Part shown: one piece after another, positions 1-12,575 of the stretch
Layout of the letters: every line of letters begins with the position of its first letter
Numbering within the stretch: position 1 is the stretch's first letter
NCBI GenBank assembly: GCA_916700875.1
Contig: CAKAKS010000067.1
Span: forward strand, 12,055,591 to 12,119,590
Source: Sebastes aleutianus
Lineage: Eukaryota > Chordata > Actinopteri > Perciformes > Sebastidae
DNA: 64,000 bases
Direction: 5' to 3'
Notes under the pieces: generated by a model
What the model was told of the DNA's origin: nothing
Seen by the model: only the letters and a program-made list of their open reading frames with translations
The model's database searches: none
Made by a program: the position numbers and the translations under genes

Positions 1-148
1 GCAGTACATTGCTTTGCTCCAGTGCTGGTACTCTTGTCTTTTTCTCCAAACTGGGGGGCGTGCCGACCATCATCTACTGTAGGTAATACACTGACTATGG
101 ATAAATAACTCATACAACCCCACTTCAAAACACCCGAACTCTCCCTTT
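1..148. mobile_element. Right end of a TTAA-type MITE, cut by the window edge
   Basis: Matches the right arm of the element at 8625-9469 (GGCGTGCCGACCATCATCTA, then ACACTGACTATGGATAA and CTCATACAACCC) and ends CTCCCTTTGA, a mutated TTAA. It lies in the LPIN2 intron before the missing C-terminal exons. Confidence 0.6.
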
Positions 149-706
149 GAGTCACTGTTCATTCAGTTGTTGGCTTTCATCTGCAGCGATCACACTAATC
201 ATCACATTAGGAGCTGTATTTCACAGTATGTATGTGAGCAATTTATAGACACGAGGGACTAAAAATAGCATCACACTTGTACAGGTGCTGACTCGCTAAT
301 GCATAGATCACTTCCTTTCTTGCAATATGAATGCGTGATCCAAGGCGAACATGCGTCATATGTTACACAGGTGCATGATTTCATACTATATATTACAAAA
401 AGTGCAAAAAGGCTACTACAAGAGTATGAGTAACGGGTTGATTACTCCTCATATATATAGTACATGCCTAAAGAATATATTATGAGCACGCACAAGCAGA
501 TGATATTATAGACAACCTAAGGGAAGAAAATCCCATGCACTGGTGGAGAACTGATAAGCCCGGGACAATGTAAAGCGTTTAACAATAACAGTAATTTACT
601 GTCTTGTTCAGTACTGCCCACAATCAGTATAGTTAAAACAAGTTAGAACTGTTTCTCCTACTTTCACTCAAAGCTAGTTTGCCACAAATTCTTGTTTAGT
701 ATTTAT

Positions 707-1368
707 TAGGGCAGTCAAAGATAACGCGATAACAACGCGTTTTAACACCACTAATTTCTTTAACGCATTAACACAATCAATCTCTGGAGGAAGTATTGGG
801 CTCAGTTCTAGAGATATAGTGAAGATACTGGCATCATATGAAACTAGAAAACCTAAGAATTCCATTGGTACCAACCATGTCATGCTAGCTTGTCGGGAAG
901 CAGGCTAAATAACACTCCAAACTTACGCAAAATTTTGGCGAGGAAAAACTGGCATGGCCATTTTCAAAGGGGTCCCTTGACCTCTGACCTCAAGATATGT
1001 GAATGAAAATGGGTTCTATGGGTACCCACGAGTCTCCCCTTTACAGACATGCCCACTTTATAATAATCACATGCAGTTTGGGGCAAGTCATAGTCATAGT
1101 CAAGTCAGCACACTGACAGCTGTTGTTGTCTGTTGTTTTATATGCTAAATGCAGTACCTGTGAGGGTTTCTGGACAATATTTGTCAATGTTTTGTGTTGT
1201 TAATTGATTTCCAATAATAAATATACACATACATTTTCATGAAGCAAGCAAATTTGCCAAATCTCCCTTCAAGGTACATTTTGAACAGATGAAAAATGTG
1301 CGATTAAATAATCATGGACAACCATGTGATTAATCGTGATCACACATTTTAATCGATTGACAGCCCTG
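707..1368. mobile_element. hAT-like nonautonomous element, family A copy 1
   Basis: Ends TAGGGCAGTCAAAG and GATTGACAGCCCTG are inverted. The flanks GTATTTAT (699-706) and GTATTTGT (1369-1376) match at 7 of 8 bases, a hAT-type target duplication. The interior carries the family hallmark CATGGCCATTTTCAAAGG and GTCCCTTGACCTCTGACCTC. No transposase frame. Other copies: 6700-7175, 17447-17893, 28741-29468, 30715-31153, 39964-40592, 42781-43351. Confidence 0.75.
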
Positions 1369-1492
1369 GTATTTGTGTGTACGTTCATGTGCTATGTAGT
1401 GAAATAAAAATAGAATAACGCCTCATAGAAGTTCAGCACCGTTACTCTGATTAGAGGGTTTATTATGTTTTGTGTGACTTGGAAGCACGTAC

Positions 1493-1641
1493 TTGGTGAT
1501 GGTGCCATCGATGTCAGAGATAATGACTTTGTCGTCCCAGTTCCACAGGTAGATGGTGCCCTCGCAGCGGCATGTGCCCTGGTATTGGGTGGTGATGCTG
1601 AACGTCACATCATTAGGTCCCTCCTTCAGTTTCAGACTGGC
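1493..1641 (-). CDS. lpin2: LPIN2 catalytic exon with DxDxT motif
   Basis: The exon codes ASLKLKEGPNDV, TFSITTQYQGTCRCEG, TIYLWNWDDKV and IISDIDGTIT, and ends with two bases of a lysine codon before donor GTACGT. DIDGT is the haloacid-dehalogenase catalytic motif: the first Asp is the nucleophile and the second the acid/base. Both are intact, so the enzyme is expected to be active if the missing C-terminus is intact. The exon is preceded by intron acceptor TCAACCAG. Confidence 0.95.
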
Positions 1642-4600
1642 CTGGTTGACACAAGGAAGACAGTGAAGGCATCTGAAGGCACAGGCGATTTCATTCACTA
1701 ACATGTGTTCCAACAGTGTAGGCATTACTCTCCAGTGTGATTTGTTTTACCACAGTACAACGAACATATACAGGTCTTTAGAGCCCCCTACAGACTGTTA
1801 GTGGAGCAAACACTATGCAGTTCACAGCCAGCCAGCAGAGGGAGCTCTAAACTACAAAATAAACCCCTTAAAAGTATGTCATTGAGTGCTCTACACTTCA
1901 GTTTGTAATCTGATTAATCATATACTCTGAGCCAAATGTTTATTTGTCAAATAAAAGTACAGCTTGATAATATCATAAAGTTGAATGCCATACTTCTAAA
2001 GAAGTTATCTGGATGATTTTGAAGAAGGAAAACACGTGTGGAAGAATGCACTTACTATCTGATCAGAGGAGAGGCGTAGTGACTTCCTGTAAGTGCACGG
2101 GCCGGGGTGGTGTTGACTGTCTACTGGCTGAAGTCTCTCCTGACAGGACACAGCGCTCACCTCCTTGGCCTCTTCGTCACTGGAGGAGTCTCCTGCTTTA
2201 GGCCTACAGGGAATCAAAAACAATTCATCTTTTTACTGTATATGGATAAACTGCTTGGAAAAAAACATTGGCAATGGTTTATGACTACTGTGAACAAAAC
2301 TTATGGTTGCATATGTTTTGATCCTATTTGATTATTTTGTGCAACTAAACTGTCCCAGATCAAATCTTACTGGATTCTAAGCTTTTTTCTGTTGAGCTTA
2401 AATCTAAACAAACATGATTATTGTAAAAATGAGCGAGCGTTATCAACCTCAGCTTGCTTTACGCCAACAATATATTACACTGCTATGGAAAACTATCCAC
2501 AGATCAAGCACTACTCAATGGGTAAGACAGATGTTATCAAGCCTTCCATTAGAAATAATAACTTACATATTAAAGGCTAAACAACATATATTTGAAAATA
2601 TATGGAGACCCTTCATTAATTATCTGAAGGATTAAGATTGAACAGATGATCAAGTGAGTGAGTAATTTCTGTGGACGCAGTTTCTGACATTGCAGAATTT
2701 GTATTTTTCTTCTAAAATGTGTTATATTTTGCATCTGTTGCAATTAATATACTACATTTTGTAAAGTTTACCATTTAATAAAACAGGAGCGTTTTGTGAT
2801 GTTTTTTTTCTTTCTTGGTTTAGCAACTGTATATTGTGTTATTTATTATACCAATGTAAAAGTCTGTATTTCATGCCGTTAAAAATGTAAACAAAAATAT
2901 TGTGGAAAAACGATTCAAGATTTGAAGCTGATTAAATACATAAAATTAAATTTCACTTAACATACTCAGCTATTCGTGATCTGCCTTGTAACCCTGCCTA
3001 AACAACTCTGTTTCTTCGCAATATAATGTGATTATGCCGAGTTGTCATAAAACAACATGTTTATAAAGCATTTTACAACGTCATGCCGGAGTTCAACATG
3101 TCACTGAACTCACTTGACTTAGCTGAGTATTAATAAACCTTTGATACCACTTACGGCAATGGAAGTTTCTCCTGAGACATGGAGGGTCCTTCCTCCTCCA
3201 GATGAGACTCCTCCTTATTTTCAGGCTTCGTCTCCGACTGGAAGATATAAAGGGAAAATATCCCAAGATGTAAAATAGATATAAAAACAAAAGGCTATAC
3301 ATTTGGATGAGAGCCTTACAGAAAAAAAGAAAGTGATAGATTTGCAGGACGTTTTTAATACTTATGATAACGTGCACACCTGCTTGATTGCACTATCTGC
3401 CCTTTTTCGCCAGAACCACCAGCGGCCTGACTTCTTTGGCATTTTCTCCTTCACCCAGGCCTCCTCTGTAGCCTGTGATAAACAAGAAGACAGTTAACGA
3501 TGAGCTAGTTGCAGATTTACAATGACACGTATGTACTGACGACAGAAAACCAAGATCACAGTTACCTTTGGTAAGTTCTTCTGAAATGCTTGTAGACTTA
3601 GAATCAAGGGTGCAGCTAGTGTCCAGTTATAATATCTGAGAACACAGGCAGAGTCAATATTGACCACACGCTTATCACTTGTACACTTCACGTATGAAAT
3701 AAAAATGCTTGCTTACCTATTTCCTATCTTTACTACCAGGTTGGGGTTATCTATAATTGCTGGAGTTTCAGCAAATTCTTGATAGGTGATGATGTGCTCC
3801 ATGAACCTTTCTGCAAACACAGAAGGGAGAGGACCGTTAATTAAAGACAGCCGATGAAAAGGTCAGTGGCGGTGAGCCATATCATCTTACTTAAAGCCAC
3901 ATAGAAAGGTCAGGAAACTTTTTCTTCCATCAGCCACATCAGCTGAGAAGCACTTCCAGAAGAGTGTACGAGATACAAGAGAGAAAGTGCTGTCGGGATT
4001 CAACCCCATTAAAATAGACACTTGGGGTAATGTGGGCGCAAACATTGTTACCGTTACACATACCAAGCTGATGTATTTGTATGAAACAGAGCCTCCACTA
4101 ACAGTGGCTGGAGGCCAGTTAATTGGGCAAGTGCCGTTCACATGTTGCGTCTAAAGAACGTGTGGAAAACGCCAGCCGTGCCGCTTTCATCCTTTTATCC
4201 AATGTGCTTGGGAGGCTGCGCTACTGCCGTTACTAAGCAACCAAAACCTGCATGCTGCGATGATGATGATGATGATAAAGTTGTGGTAATTTAGTAGTAA
4301 GCCTCACTGACTAAACTAAACTAAAAGTTAAAACAAAGATAAATTGATTTCCAGCACCGTCAATCCCTCACAGTACCTCTACTGCTCAATTAGTCTCTGT
4401 CCAGTTGGCTGACCTTTCAACTGGATGTTGTGACGTTGTTGAACGGAAAGTATGAAGCATGTAAAATAGTGTTACAGGAATGAGTACTAAAACCCAGAAA
4501 TGAGTTAGCATCTTAGCACTTCCAGTTCCCCTTGTCTGGAAGTCAATGTTTTTTTACATGAGATGCCTGAAATAAGGTCCGTCGTTAACACAAGCTTAAG

Positions 4601-7600
4601 AGAGTTAAATGGTTTGTTCTACGAAATACAATGCATCAATAAATACCCAACTTCTGTATTTTGAAGCTTTTACGTGTCTTCAAAATGGAGGTTGCTAACA
4701 AGTGGCTAAATGAGACTACCAAACGACATCACGCAGACCCGTCATTGTTTATACTCGCGCTCATGCGACCGTGGTGTAGTTCGTTTAAAGCCGTTAGCGT
4801 TTTACTTCTGGCGATTGCATTTACACCTCAAAAATCATAAAAGTGGTGTTCCTTTACGAAACAAAACATGAAAGTATCATAAATGTTGGTTTGTCACAGA
4901 GCTTATTTTCTGCAATAATCCAAAGCACAATGGAAAAATCCCATTGTCTTTTTGTCAAGGGAACCCGTGTGATTCTAACTTCCCGGTTGGCCTACAAAAA
5001 TACGTCATCCCTGCAGCACTATTTTGGCAACAATGGATTTGTGGGCGTAAATAAGCGGCATGTGAGTAAGGAGACTTTGTAGATACACAATGAATTTAGT
5101 ACGGCTCTACTGGCTGAGGTTAACTGTCCATCCTGCATAAAAGTACTAAGTGCACTTTCGGCTACATTTTTTATGAGTGCTATTCTCGTGTACCTTTGGA
5201 TATTTCAGCATTTTCTGTGAGGCCTCCGCACAGAGAAAGAGTGACGTCGGGGACGTCACTAGCCGAGTCAGAGAGACACTCTGTCCCACTGTCAGCTGCT
5301 GCACTGCCCACCGACTGTGGAGACTGAGAACCAGAGTGCATCTCTGAGTCCATCCAGTGCTTTGTCGCTGCCTCAGCCTCACTGGAGCAACAGAAGAGTA
5401 CAACATGATGCTTCGTTTCGTTTTAAAATAGACCACATTTCCATTTTTAATCAAAATCAGGCCAGGACATTAATTAGGTGCCTCTTTCATAATCTAACCT
5501 CTTAGGAAAATATCGTGCAGCAACATCAGGTTCAAGTACATTCAGGTCATCTAGGTAGATATCCTCAGGACCCTGGTGCTGGCTCCTCTTTGGGACACCT
5601 TCATTCAACAACAAGAATGTATGAGTTAATGTGCAATCACAACTAACCAGGAGTTGGCTGAAAAAAGGGAACTGATAACGAAGCAAACGTACCTTTCTTC
5701 TTAGAGGGTGAATCGCTCAGTTGGCCGTTGAAAGGAGTAGAGGTTGCCACATTGGGTAGAAGGATATCCAGCGGCTCTGTGGGGGTTACAGGACTCACAG
5801 AGGTTATGGTGCCGACAGATGCGAGAGGAATCACAGGTGTTACAGTGGCGATAGGGGTGCGTGGCTCGGGCTTGACGATGGTGCACACTGAGGAGGGGGC
5901 AGCATCTCCCCTTTCAATCTCGGCGTCGTTCTCCATGGCCTCGGAACTGAGGATGACGCGGAAGTGGGTGCTCTCCGATGGGGTGATGGTCACTGTTTTT
6001 ATCAGTTCTGGTTTCTCTTTTTTGGTGATCTGGATTTTGGATATCAGGGGGGAAAAAAAGTTATAAAGAGGAGAGTATACTGAGAACTACGTACCTCTGA
6101 ATGATACTGGAGAGAGCTGCTTACCCTGGTTGTTTCTGGAAACTCCCCCCAGGTCCACTGCATGTGTGACTCAGCTCTGAGCAAACTCTCTGAGGGCCTG
6201 ACCATCAGTTCAGAGTCACTCTTTGGGGAAAAGGCCTGAGACAAGCCGTGACTAAAGGGATAGATGACCAAAAGCAAACAATCAATAAGAGAGTCTATTT
6301 AAGTGTCACACCCTTGCCGATGGCTCTGTGTTCATGTCAATAAAGAATGGGATTGTGATGTGAGCAGCAGTGAGCAACGCAAGGCATTGTGGTATTTTAG
6401 TACACTGACTGAAAGCTACGGTAGTGACCGAGTGACAGGCTGCGGCTGGGAATCAAAAGAGGGATGGGAAACACTGTTTTAACATGAAATAAAAAATGAC
6501 ATCCACCGAGTCAAAATGCTTATGTTGTCATTAATTAGCTTGTTCTTGTTTCCTAACTGTGGAGCTTGGCTGGGGGCTTCTTTAGCTACGTTAACTTTAG
6601 AGCTGTCACAGAGTCAGCTTCATATATTGACTTCTAATAGCTGTATTCTCATTAACATAACAATCTACAAGAAACAATTTGCTAATAAACCGCTAAAAAG
6701 TCGAGGAAGAACTGACATGGCCATTTTCAAAGGGGTCCCTTGACCTCTGACCTCCAGATATGTGAATGAAAATGGGTTCTATGGGTACCCACGAGTCTCC
6801 CCTTTACAGACATGCCCACTTTATGATAATCACATGCAGTTTTGGGGCAAGTCATAGTCAAGTCAGCACACTGACACACTGACAGCTGTTGTTGCCTGTT
6901 GGGCTGCAGTTTACCATGCTATGATATGCACATATTTTTTATGTTATATGCAGTACCTGTGAGGGTTTCTGGACAATATTTGTCAATGTTTTGTGTTGTT
7001 AATTGATTTCCAATAATTAATATATACATACATTTGCATAAAGAAAGCATATTTGCCCACTCCCATGTTGATAAGAGTATTAAATACTTGAAAAATCATC
7101 CTTTAAGATACATTTTGAACATATAAAAAATGTGTGATTAATCGCGATTACATATTTTAATAGATTTACAGCCCTACTAATAACCCTTACAAAGTCGTAA
7201 CAGGACCGGTTGGCTTAGTTGTTTTTTTTTACCTTTATTTATTCAGGGGGAGGTTCACTGAGAGCAATGCTCTCTTTTTCAGGAACACCCTGATCACATT
7301 CACACAGCTACACATTCACACCTGGAAGCTGCCCAGTACAACCACAGTCTGATCTGCTGGCCACTGAGCAGCTCCACTGGAGCCTTGCTCAACGGCACCT
7401 CAGTGCTGGTAATGAGGTTCACTTTCCCCACCCAGATTTATCCTGCCGGTCCAGGGGATTGAACCGGCGACCTTCCGGTCTCAAGCTCGCTTCTCTAACC
7501 TTTAGTAACCAGTAACCCAGTTATCAATGCTGTTAGCATGGTGGCTAACCACCCTGCTTCGGCTGTGCATTCAAACATGCTGTCAGTGTGCAAAGCGAGC

Positions 7601-10600
7601 ACCATTAGCCTTTACAACAGAACCACTTCACTACACTTGTTAGATAAACTTTCATTACAGTTTTTTCTCTGTTGATTTGTGTTTGTTGTCGCTGTGTGCT
7701 CGTGGTTGAATATGCATGAAAACAATAAGAGCTATTCCATATCATGGCAACCACTACCCAGAATGCAATGTGCCATGACGTTGTTGCCCATTTTCTATAC
7801 ATACCTGTCATTTGACGGCCAATCCCCATCAGATAGTGGATATCCATCAAGGTTGTGTCTGGCTGCAGGTAATTTGGGGTCAATGTCTCGCATCGTGGTC
7901 ACTGAGGGTGACCTAAATACAGGATGAAACAGATACATCATAATTAACTCATCTCCATATAAACAAACAACAGTGAGCATTGACCCTGAACCCACCTTGA
8001 GACATGTGCTGCAGCTTCCTCGTCAGAGCTCAGGTCCATCTCAAAGATCTCTTCATTTTGCCCAGCGCTGGACATAGCAGCAGTCGTAGCAGCAGCAGGT
8101 GCGTTAGCAGCAATTGCATTACCAGTAGTGACGGACATGGGCGGGGTCAGCTCCTCTCTTCGGGGGTCTCCTTTGTGTTTCTTCCTCCGTCTCTTCTTCT
8201 TCTTTGTGGCCATGGTGCTTGGAGTGGGAGGATCAGGTGGGTCCTCTTGGTCAGCGGGGTCATCCTCCAGATCTTTTGGCGCTCTGTGCTCAACCTCTGA
8301 GATCCAGAACAGGTGACTCTCGGTGGGGATTGGGGAGGTGGCCAGATGGGCAGGGACAATCTGCTAAAGCATCAATGAGAATCACGTGAAGGCAGGAACT
8401 TGAGAGTTAAGATTAATGATTCCTAGTGTCTGTTCCTAGACTATGACTGAAGTCCACTAGAACAGGGTTGTTGTCACTGCTTTGCTGTAACAACGAGAGT
8501 TTGGAAAGCTTGAGCAACAGGTCACCTGTCAAATATAGCAACTATACAACAGTGGAGTCATTTTTTCCTCACACATACATTTCCCTACACTTGTACGTTG
8601 CTGTAGGCCTTAAGATTGGGTTAAAGGGATAGTTCGGGGGTTTTGAAGTGGACTTGTATGAGGTCCATAGTCAGTGTATTACCTACAGTAGATGACGGTC
8701 GGCACACCCCCAGTTTGGAAAACAGAGAGGCGTACCGGCACGGAACCAAAGCAATGTACTGCTATCGACAGGGCCAGCAGCAAAACGTTTTTTAGTCACC
8801 TAAAAGAAAGGCCCACCTATAAAAAAAAATCTATATGCGTTTAAGTGAACGCTATATTTAGAATATTTTCGCTTATTTATCTTGCCGTCAGACAGCCCCT
8901 TTCCGACGGGGAACTGAAGCCATTGTATTCATCTATGCTCTCGCCAAAGCCACCAGACTACATTGAAAAAAAACTGTAGTTTGACCTCGCAGAACACAGG
9001 AGTTGCTGGTCTACTGCTGCCTCGATCGTTTAGTTTGTTTGTGCTATTGGTGGTGAATCTGAACTAACCAAAGTCACACAATAACAATAACTAACTTACC
9101 AATCGAGGCAGCGGTAGACCAGTAACACACGTGTTCTGCGAGTCAAAATTACTGTTTTTTTTTTCCACTGGAGTCTGGTTGCTTTGGCGAGAGCATAGAT
9201 AAAGGCTTCAGTTCCCCGTCGAAAATATAGACTGTATAGCTGTCTGACGGCAAGGTAAAGCAGTGAAAATATTCTAAATGTAGTGTACACTAAATTATTG
9301 CTTACTTACTTAGTTATTGATTTTTTTAGGTGGCTAAAATATGTTTTGCGGCAACTCCTGTCTGCTTCTCCAAACTGGGAGCATGCTGACCATAATATGC
9401 TGTAGGTAAAACACTGACTACGGATAAGTACCTCATACAACCCATCTTCAAAACACCTGAATCATCCCTTTAAGGCATCGTGAGACACTGTCTTTCTGGT
9501 GTAGCATGTACAAAACCATGCTTAATCTGATATGATCATCCTTGTGATTATGGAATTTTCTTCAAATAAATTCTTAAAAAGGCATCGTCATTATATTTCA
9601 TTGAATAATAAACCTATCAAAAGGATGATGACATTGTTTGCTACACTGAAACACAAAACAAACTTATTTTAAAAAGATCTCTGCTTCGCAAGCAACAAAA
9701 TCAATGGACAAGATGGTATTGTTGATGTCGGATGGAAAAAATGATTTGCAGTGCGTTCAATATCTCACTTAACTTTAGCTGCGATGCTTTACACAGTATA
9801 AACATCTAAATTAATGTTTGAGTTATTAACCTGCGACAGTATTGTTATTTCAATTTAAATATTCAAAGTGGTGGGCTTCATTAATCTGTGTAGTTAATTG
9901 GGTGCTCACATTCAGCTGCTCGGATTCCTGGACGAAAAAGGCCTCTCCATTGTCACCGAGCTTCATGTGCAGCTCTACTGGCTCTCCATTCACTTCGATG
10001 TCAATCTGGTAGAAGATAAAAGCAATGTAAAAAATCAAAAAGCGGAGTCTGAAAACGGCGTTTGCCTGACATCTAATCAGCATGTACTGTATGTATCCAT
10101 CTATATACATCTGATTATGATTTTCTAAATGATTTAAAAACAACTTGTTTTATGGTATACATCCAACAATACATGTCAGGCTTAGAGCTACATACAGCCC
10201 CATCTTTCTCCCAGAGCTTTACAATGCCTAATAACTGTATGAGTCCTCTGGGCTCCCATTCTGTGGATCCTGCCAATAGAGCAGAGCCATTCATGTTTGC
10301 CGGGCAGGAAAACCCCCAGTGGACCTGAGGCCATTCAGAAACTTGACACCACAAAAGCAAAAACCAGATCACGTCTGGCCGAGACTTCAGAGGAGGCAGA
10401 ATTAGACTCACAAGTGCTCAGCTCAGTCTGACAACCTGAAACCAAATCATCAATATTAATTCTCAACCAACGGCCACCAGCATATTCGGTTTGTTTTTTT
10501 CTTTCTCTTGTGATCCGTGATGTTGTATCTTTTCCTTTACTCATGGTGTGGTTTCTCAGCAGCCTCAAGATTTAATTTCACCCCCCTCAGGCTTGCTAAG

Positions 10601-12566
10601 AGCAATTTATGTATGGGGAGTGATGGCTGGGAATTTCAATGCCCAATTGATAATGAGCCAGAATAAATGAGGTTCCTCTTCAGCCTTTCACAGCCGGTGG
10701 CAGGCTGCATTCGCTTGGCTGAGTTGTGGATTTACCAACACCATGCTGGATTACTGGAATTACTGGAGGCAATGGCTACCTGCAGATGTTCAAATTAGTA
10801 TTGGGTTGTTTCTCTCTGACAGCAATAGCCAATGTGACTTTTGAAGTTTGTATTTACTTCTGACCAGAAGGATGGAAATGGAAGAAAAGATGAGCTATCC
10901 ATGCATTCATTTTTACTTATCATCCCAAATATGTTTAAGAATCAAACCGTACTTTTAAAAACATATCTGGTTGCCAACCAAAATGATGAGTGTATGGGCA
11001 CAGAAACACCATCCACAGCCAACATTTAATTAGTATTTGGCTGGCAACTACAGCTTCATTCCCACTCTGAATTTTAAAAATATATATGCATGTCAGAGAA
11101 AAGTATCCCATCATTTACTTGGTCCAGTAACTTCTGAAAATATATGTATATTTAGCAACAGCCCTCAAGGATCTGATAAGTGATCTCAGAGATACATGCA
11201 TAACTGTTGGTTACACAACGGCCCTTGTTGTTGAGGCCCTCTTCTTCACGTTTCCTCCCCCTCCCACGCATTCAAGTTGTAGAGCTGTTGCCATAGGAAC
11301 CACTCATTCATTCCTCCCCTCCAAGCCCATCAGCATTCTGGGTAGGTGGTGAAACAGCGTCAATCCACCACAAATCATCACCCACTCTGAACCAAAAGCA
11401 AGTAAATAAGCTTTCTTTGAGTCAGAGTGCACCATCACTGTTCTAAGAATAGAAGTCATGGACAAGTTCATCATTCATAGTGAAGTGGTGGGAAAACACA
11501 TTAAAAAAATTATCATCGCTATCTAACTTTAGCCATTACTAATTACTAACTGAATACAAAGGGATATTCTGAATCTTTATATAACATGATAAACTCAAGT
11601 AACCTCAACAAGAAAGGTTGTGTTGCTATAGCAGGTTAAAAATCATGATATTTAGCTCTACATTTACTTCCACCATCAAAACTAGTACCAAAACAGGCTT
11701 AACTAGATCTCCATACCCGTCAACTAGGCCAAAGGTGCTACAAAAAATGTAATTTCCTCAGGTGAGAACTGAGCGCTAAAAATAGCACCATTGTTCAACC
11801 TGAACCATGATTAATTGTATCTTATCTTTGGGCAAGAATGTATAGTAACGGCTTTTATCAAGGAGGGAGAAAAGCCCAGAACAACCCATCTACAGTAAAC
11901 AAACATTTCCCCAAATGGTTCAAAGATGCTCCATTAATTCAGGCAGAAGCCCCTAGACATGAGAATGGGTAACCTGACTGGTAGGGGTCAAGCAAATAAG
12001 TGAACATGTTGTGTGGTGGACCATTCGAGTGTACAGCCTTTAAATTAGGAGTAGAAAAACTGAAATTATCTGGCTTAATTTGGACACAACCTCATAAAGA
12101 ACTAGCCACAATTACTGTATGTACTAATGTTTAAGTTGTCTTGAAGACTGATTATGCTGTATGAAAATTCAAAATGTTCTTCTTCAAAAGGGAAACAAAA
12201 CATTTTGTAGGTGCCACACACTCTTATATATACTCATTCTCTCAATTTCCTTTTGTAGATTCATAAGCTTGGAGGTGTCTTGATAAGGAGCTCAACCATT
12301 TTAATGATTACATAACTTCAACATGTCAGTGAGAGAAAACAAAGAAATAACCAAAAAAAACTTCTTAAACTTACCACTTTCTCTTTGGAGCGCAGTACAC
12401 CCAACTTGCCAAAGCGCACATGGAATGGCGAGCACTGGTAGGTGCCATCTCTCTGGCGGACAACCACAACATCAATGCAGCCCGACAACGTGGCCTGATT
12501 AATGCCCTTGTACAGTTCTTTGACGGTGACCAGCACCTGACCTGCCAGCTGGCCTACGTAGTTCAT
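1493..12566 (-). CDS. lpin2: Lipin-2, phosphatidate phosphatase (C-terminus off the left edge)
   Basis: Mg2+-dependent phosphatidate phosphatase that turns phosphatidic acid into diacylglycerol at the ER for triglyceride and phospholipid synthesis; lipins also act as nuclear coactivators. Fourteen coding exons, 5' to 3': 12566-12375, 10005-9910, 8360-7996, 7912-7805, 6251-6125, 6029-5693, 5598-5499, 5381-5194, 3810-3717, 3635-3566, 3472-3380, 3237-3155, 2203-2056, 1641-1493. All have GT-AG borders and phases agree, giving 716 codons plus 2 nt. The protein opens MNYVGQLAGQ and ends in the exon holding DIDGT (about residues 710-714). Human lipin-2 has about 180 further residues; I see no matching exon in 1-1492, so they lie outside the window. 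Lipin-2 rather than lipin-1 or -3 is supported by overall likeness (KGVxKRSQHQGP, SGSQSPQSVGSAA) and by MYOM1/MYL12 synteny. The start ATG has A at -3. Exon borders are my own reading. Confidence 0.95.
2056..3810 (-). CDS. lpin2: LPIN2 exons 9-13, lead-in to the catalytic domain
   Basis: Exons 3810-3717, 3635-3566, 3472-3380, 3237-3155 and 2203-2056 code about residues 504-667. Blocks seen: RFMEHIITYQEFAE, IIDNPNLVVKIG, YYNWTLAAPLILSLQAFQKN and AWVKEKMPKKSGRWWFWRKR. Then a variable acidic linker (SETKPENKEESHLEEEG) and GDSSSDEE before YRKSLRLSSDQI. The tryptophan-rich WWFWRKR block and KSLRLSSDQI are very conserved lipin signatures. Splice phases are 1, 2, 0, 0, 2, 0 along the series and fit without any adjustment. 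Confidence 0.93.
2392..2950 (+). mobile_element. Possible L1-like LINE 3' fragment
   Basis: A 73-codon open stretch (2414-2635) ends in IFENIWRPFINYLKD, which resembles the C-terminus of L1-type reverse transcriptase proteins. An AT-rich tail with no coding follows. It lies in a LPIN2 intron, antisense to the gene. Resemblance only; it is short and could be coincidental. Confidence 0.35.
3811..5193. other. LPIN2 intron 8, nothing recognised
   Basis: A short GAT run at about 4258-4276 and no repeat family shared with the rest of the window. Open frames here have no family likeness. Confidence 0.5.
5194..7912 (-). CDS. lpin2: LPIN2 exons 4-8, regulatory middle region
   Basis: Exons 7912-7805, 6251-6125, 6029-5693, 5598-5499 and 5381-5194 code about residues 218-504. 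Recognised lipin blocks in order: GYPLSDGDW; SPKSDSEL, SLLRAESHMQWTWG and FPETTR; TITPSESTHFRV, VCTIVKPEPRTP and SPSKKKG; VPKRSQHQGPEDIYLDDL; SGSQSPQSVGSAAADSG and DVTLSLCGG. The valine/proline/threonine stretch in the third of these exons (about 5740-5860) has no close human match. This half of lipins is where most phosphorylation occurs and is thought to control membrane versus nuclear location. No fold beyond the short motifs is visible. Confidence 0.92.
6700..7175. mobile_element. Family A hAT-like element, left end missing
   Basis: The interior matches the copy at 707-1368 from CATGGCCATTTTCAAAGG onward, and the right end is TTACAGCCCTA. The left inverted terminus is absent, so this copy is 5' truncated. 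It lies in a LPIN2 intron. Confidence 0.7.
7231..7502 (-). mobile_element. tRNA-derived SINE
   Basis: Read on the minus strand it starts GGTTAGAGAAGCGAGCTTGA (A-box-like) and has GGTTCAATCC at 7465-7456, a good polymerase III B box. A tRNA-unrelated body follows, ending near GAATAAATAAAGG. It lies in a LPIN2 intron in the gene's sense direction. It is not a working tRNA gene: there is no acceptor-stem pairing. Confidence 0.65.
7996..8360 (-). CDS. lpin2: LPIN2 exon 3 with polybasic nuclear localisation signal
   Basis: It codes about residues 97-218. It opens with the lipin block AHLATSPIPTES and then an acidic/proline stretch. The basic run KKKKRRRKK falls at about residues 149-157. In lipins this is the nuclear localisation signal and also binds phosphatidic acid membranes. 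An alanine/threonine-rich linker follows (GNAIAANAPAAATTAAMSS), and the exon ends in an acidic serine patch (MDLSSDEE). The linker differs from human lipin-2, as expected for the fast-evolving middle of lipins. Donor GTGGGT at 7995; the exon ends in phase 2. Confidence 0.93.
8625..9469. mobile_element. TTAA-flanked foldback MITE
   Basis: Flanked by TTAA at 8621-8624 and 9470-9473. The ends AGGGATAGTTCGG and CCTGAATCATCCCT are inverted, and the two halves fold back along most of their length around about 9060 (GAGTTGCTGGTCTACTGCTG versus the copy near 9110). TTAA duplication is the piggyBac signature. No protein is coded. It lies in LPIN2 intron 2. Confidence 0.75.
10006..12374. other. LPIN2 intron 1 of the coding part, nothing recognised
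   Basis: About 2.4 kb of unique, AT-rich intron. I see no shared repeat, exon or RNA gene. A pyrimidine-rich stretch lies at 11,220-11,330. Confidence 0.5.
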
Positions 12567-12575
12567 GGTGTCCGC
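12375..12575 (-). CDS. lpin2: LPIN2 first coding exon, start of the N-LIP domain
   Basis: The acceptor is a pyrimidine run ending CCTCCAG before 12575. The nine-base leader GCGGACACC precedes ATG at 12566-12564. It codes 64 residues, MNYVGQLAGQ to RSKEKV, then GTAAGT. These residues and the next exon (10005-9910, IDIEVNGEPV to SEQLN) form the conserved N-LIP fold, which packs against the catalytic domain. The exon ends in phase 0. The first in-frame ATG of the exon is the family start, so the start call is firm. Confidence 0.95.

Noticed and set aside
1..1492. A further LPIN2 exon after the DIDGT exon
   Set aside because: No minus-strand stretch resembles the next lipin exons (LGQILPQLGKDW, GYKFLYCSARA); the interval is intron plus mobile elements.
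5728..6066. 112-codon plus-strand open frame
   Set aside because: Antisense shadow of LPIN2 exon 6.
7440..7502. tRNA gene
   Set aside because: The B box and A-box-like sequence are there but no cloverleaf stems can be drawn, and a SINE body follows.
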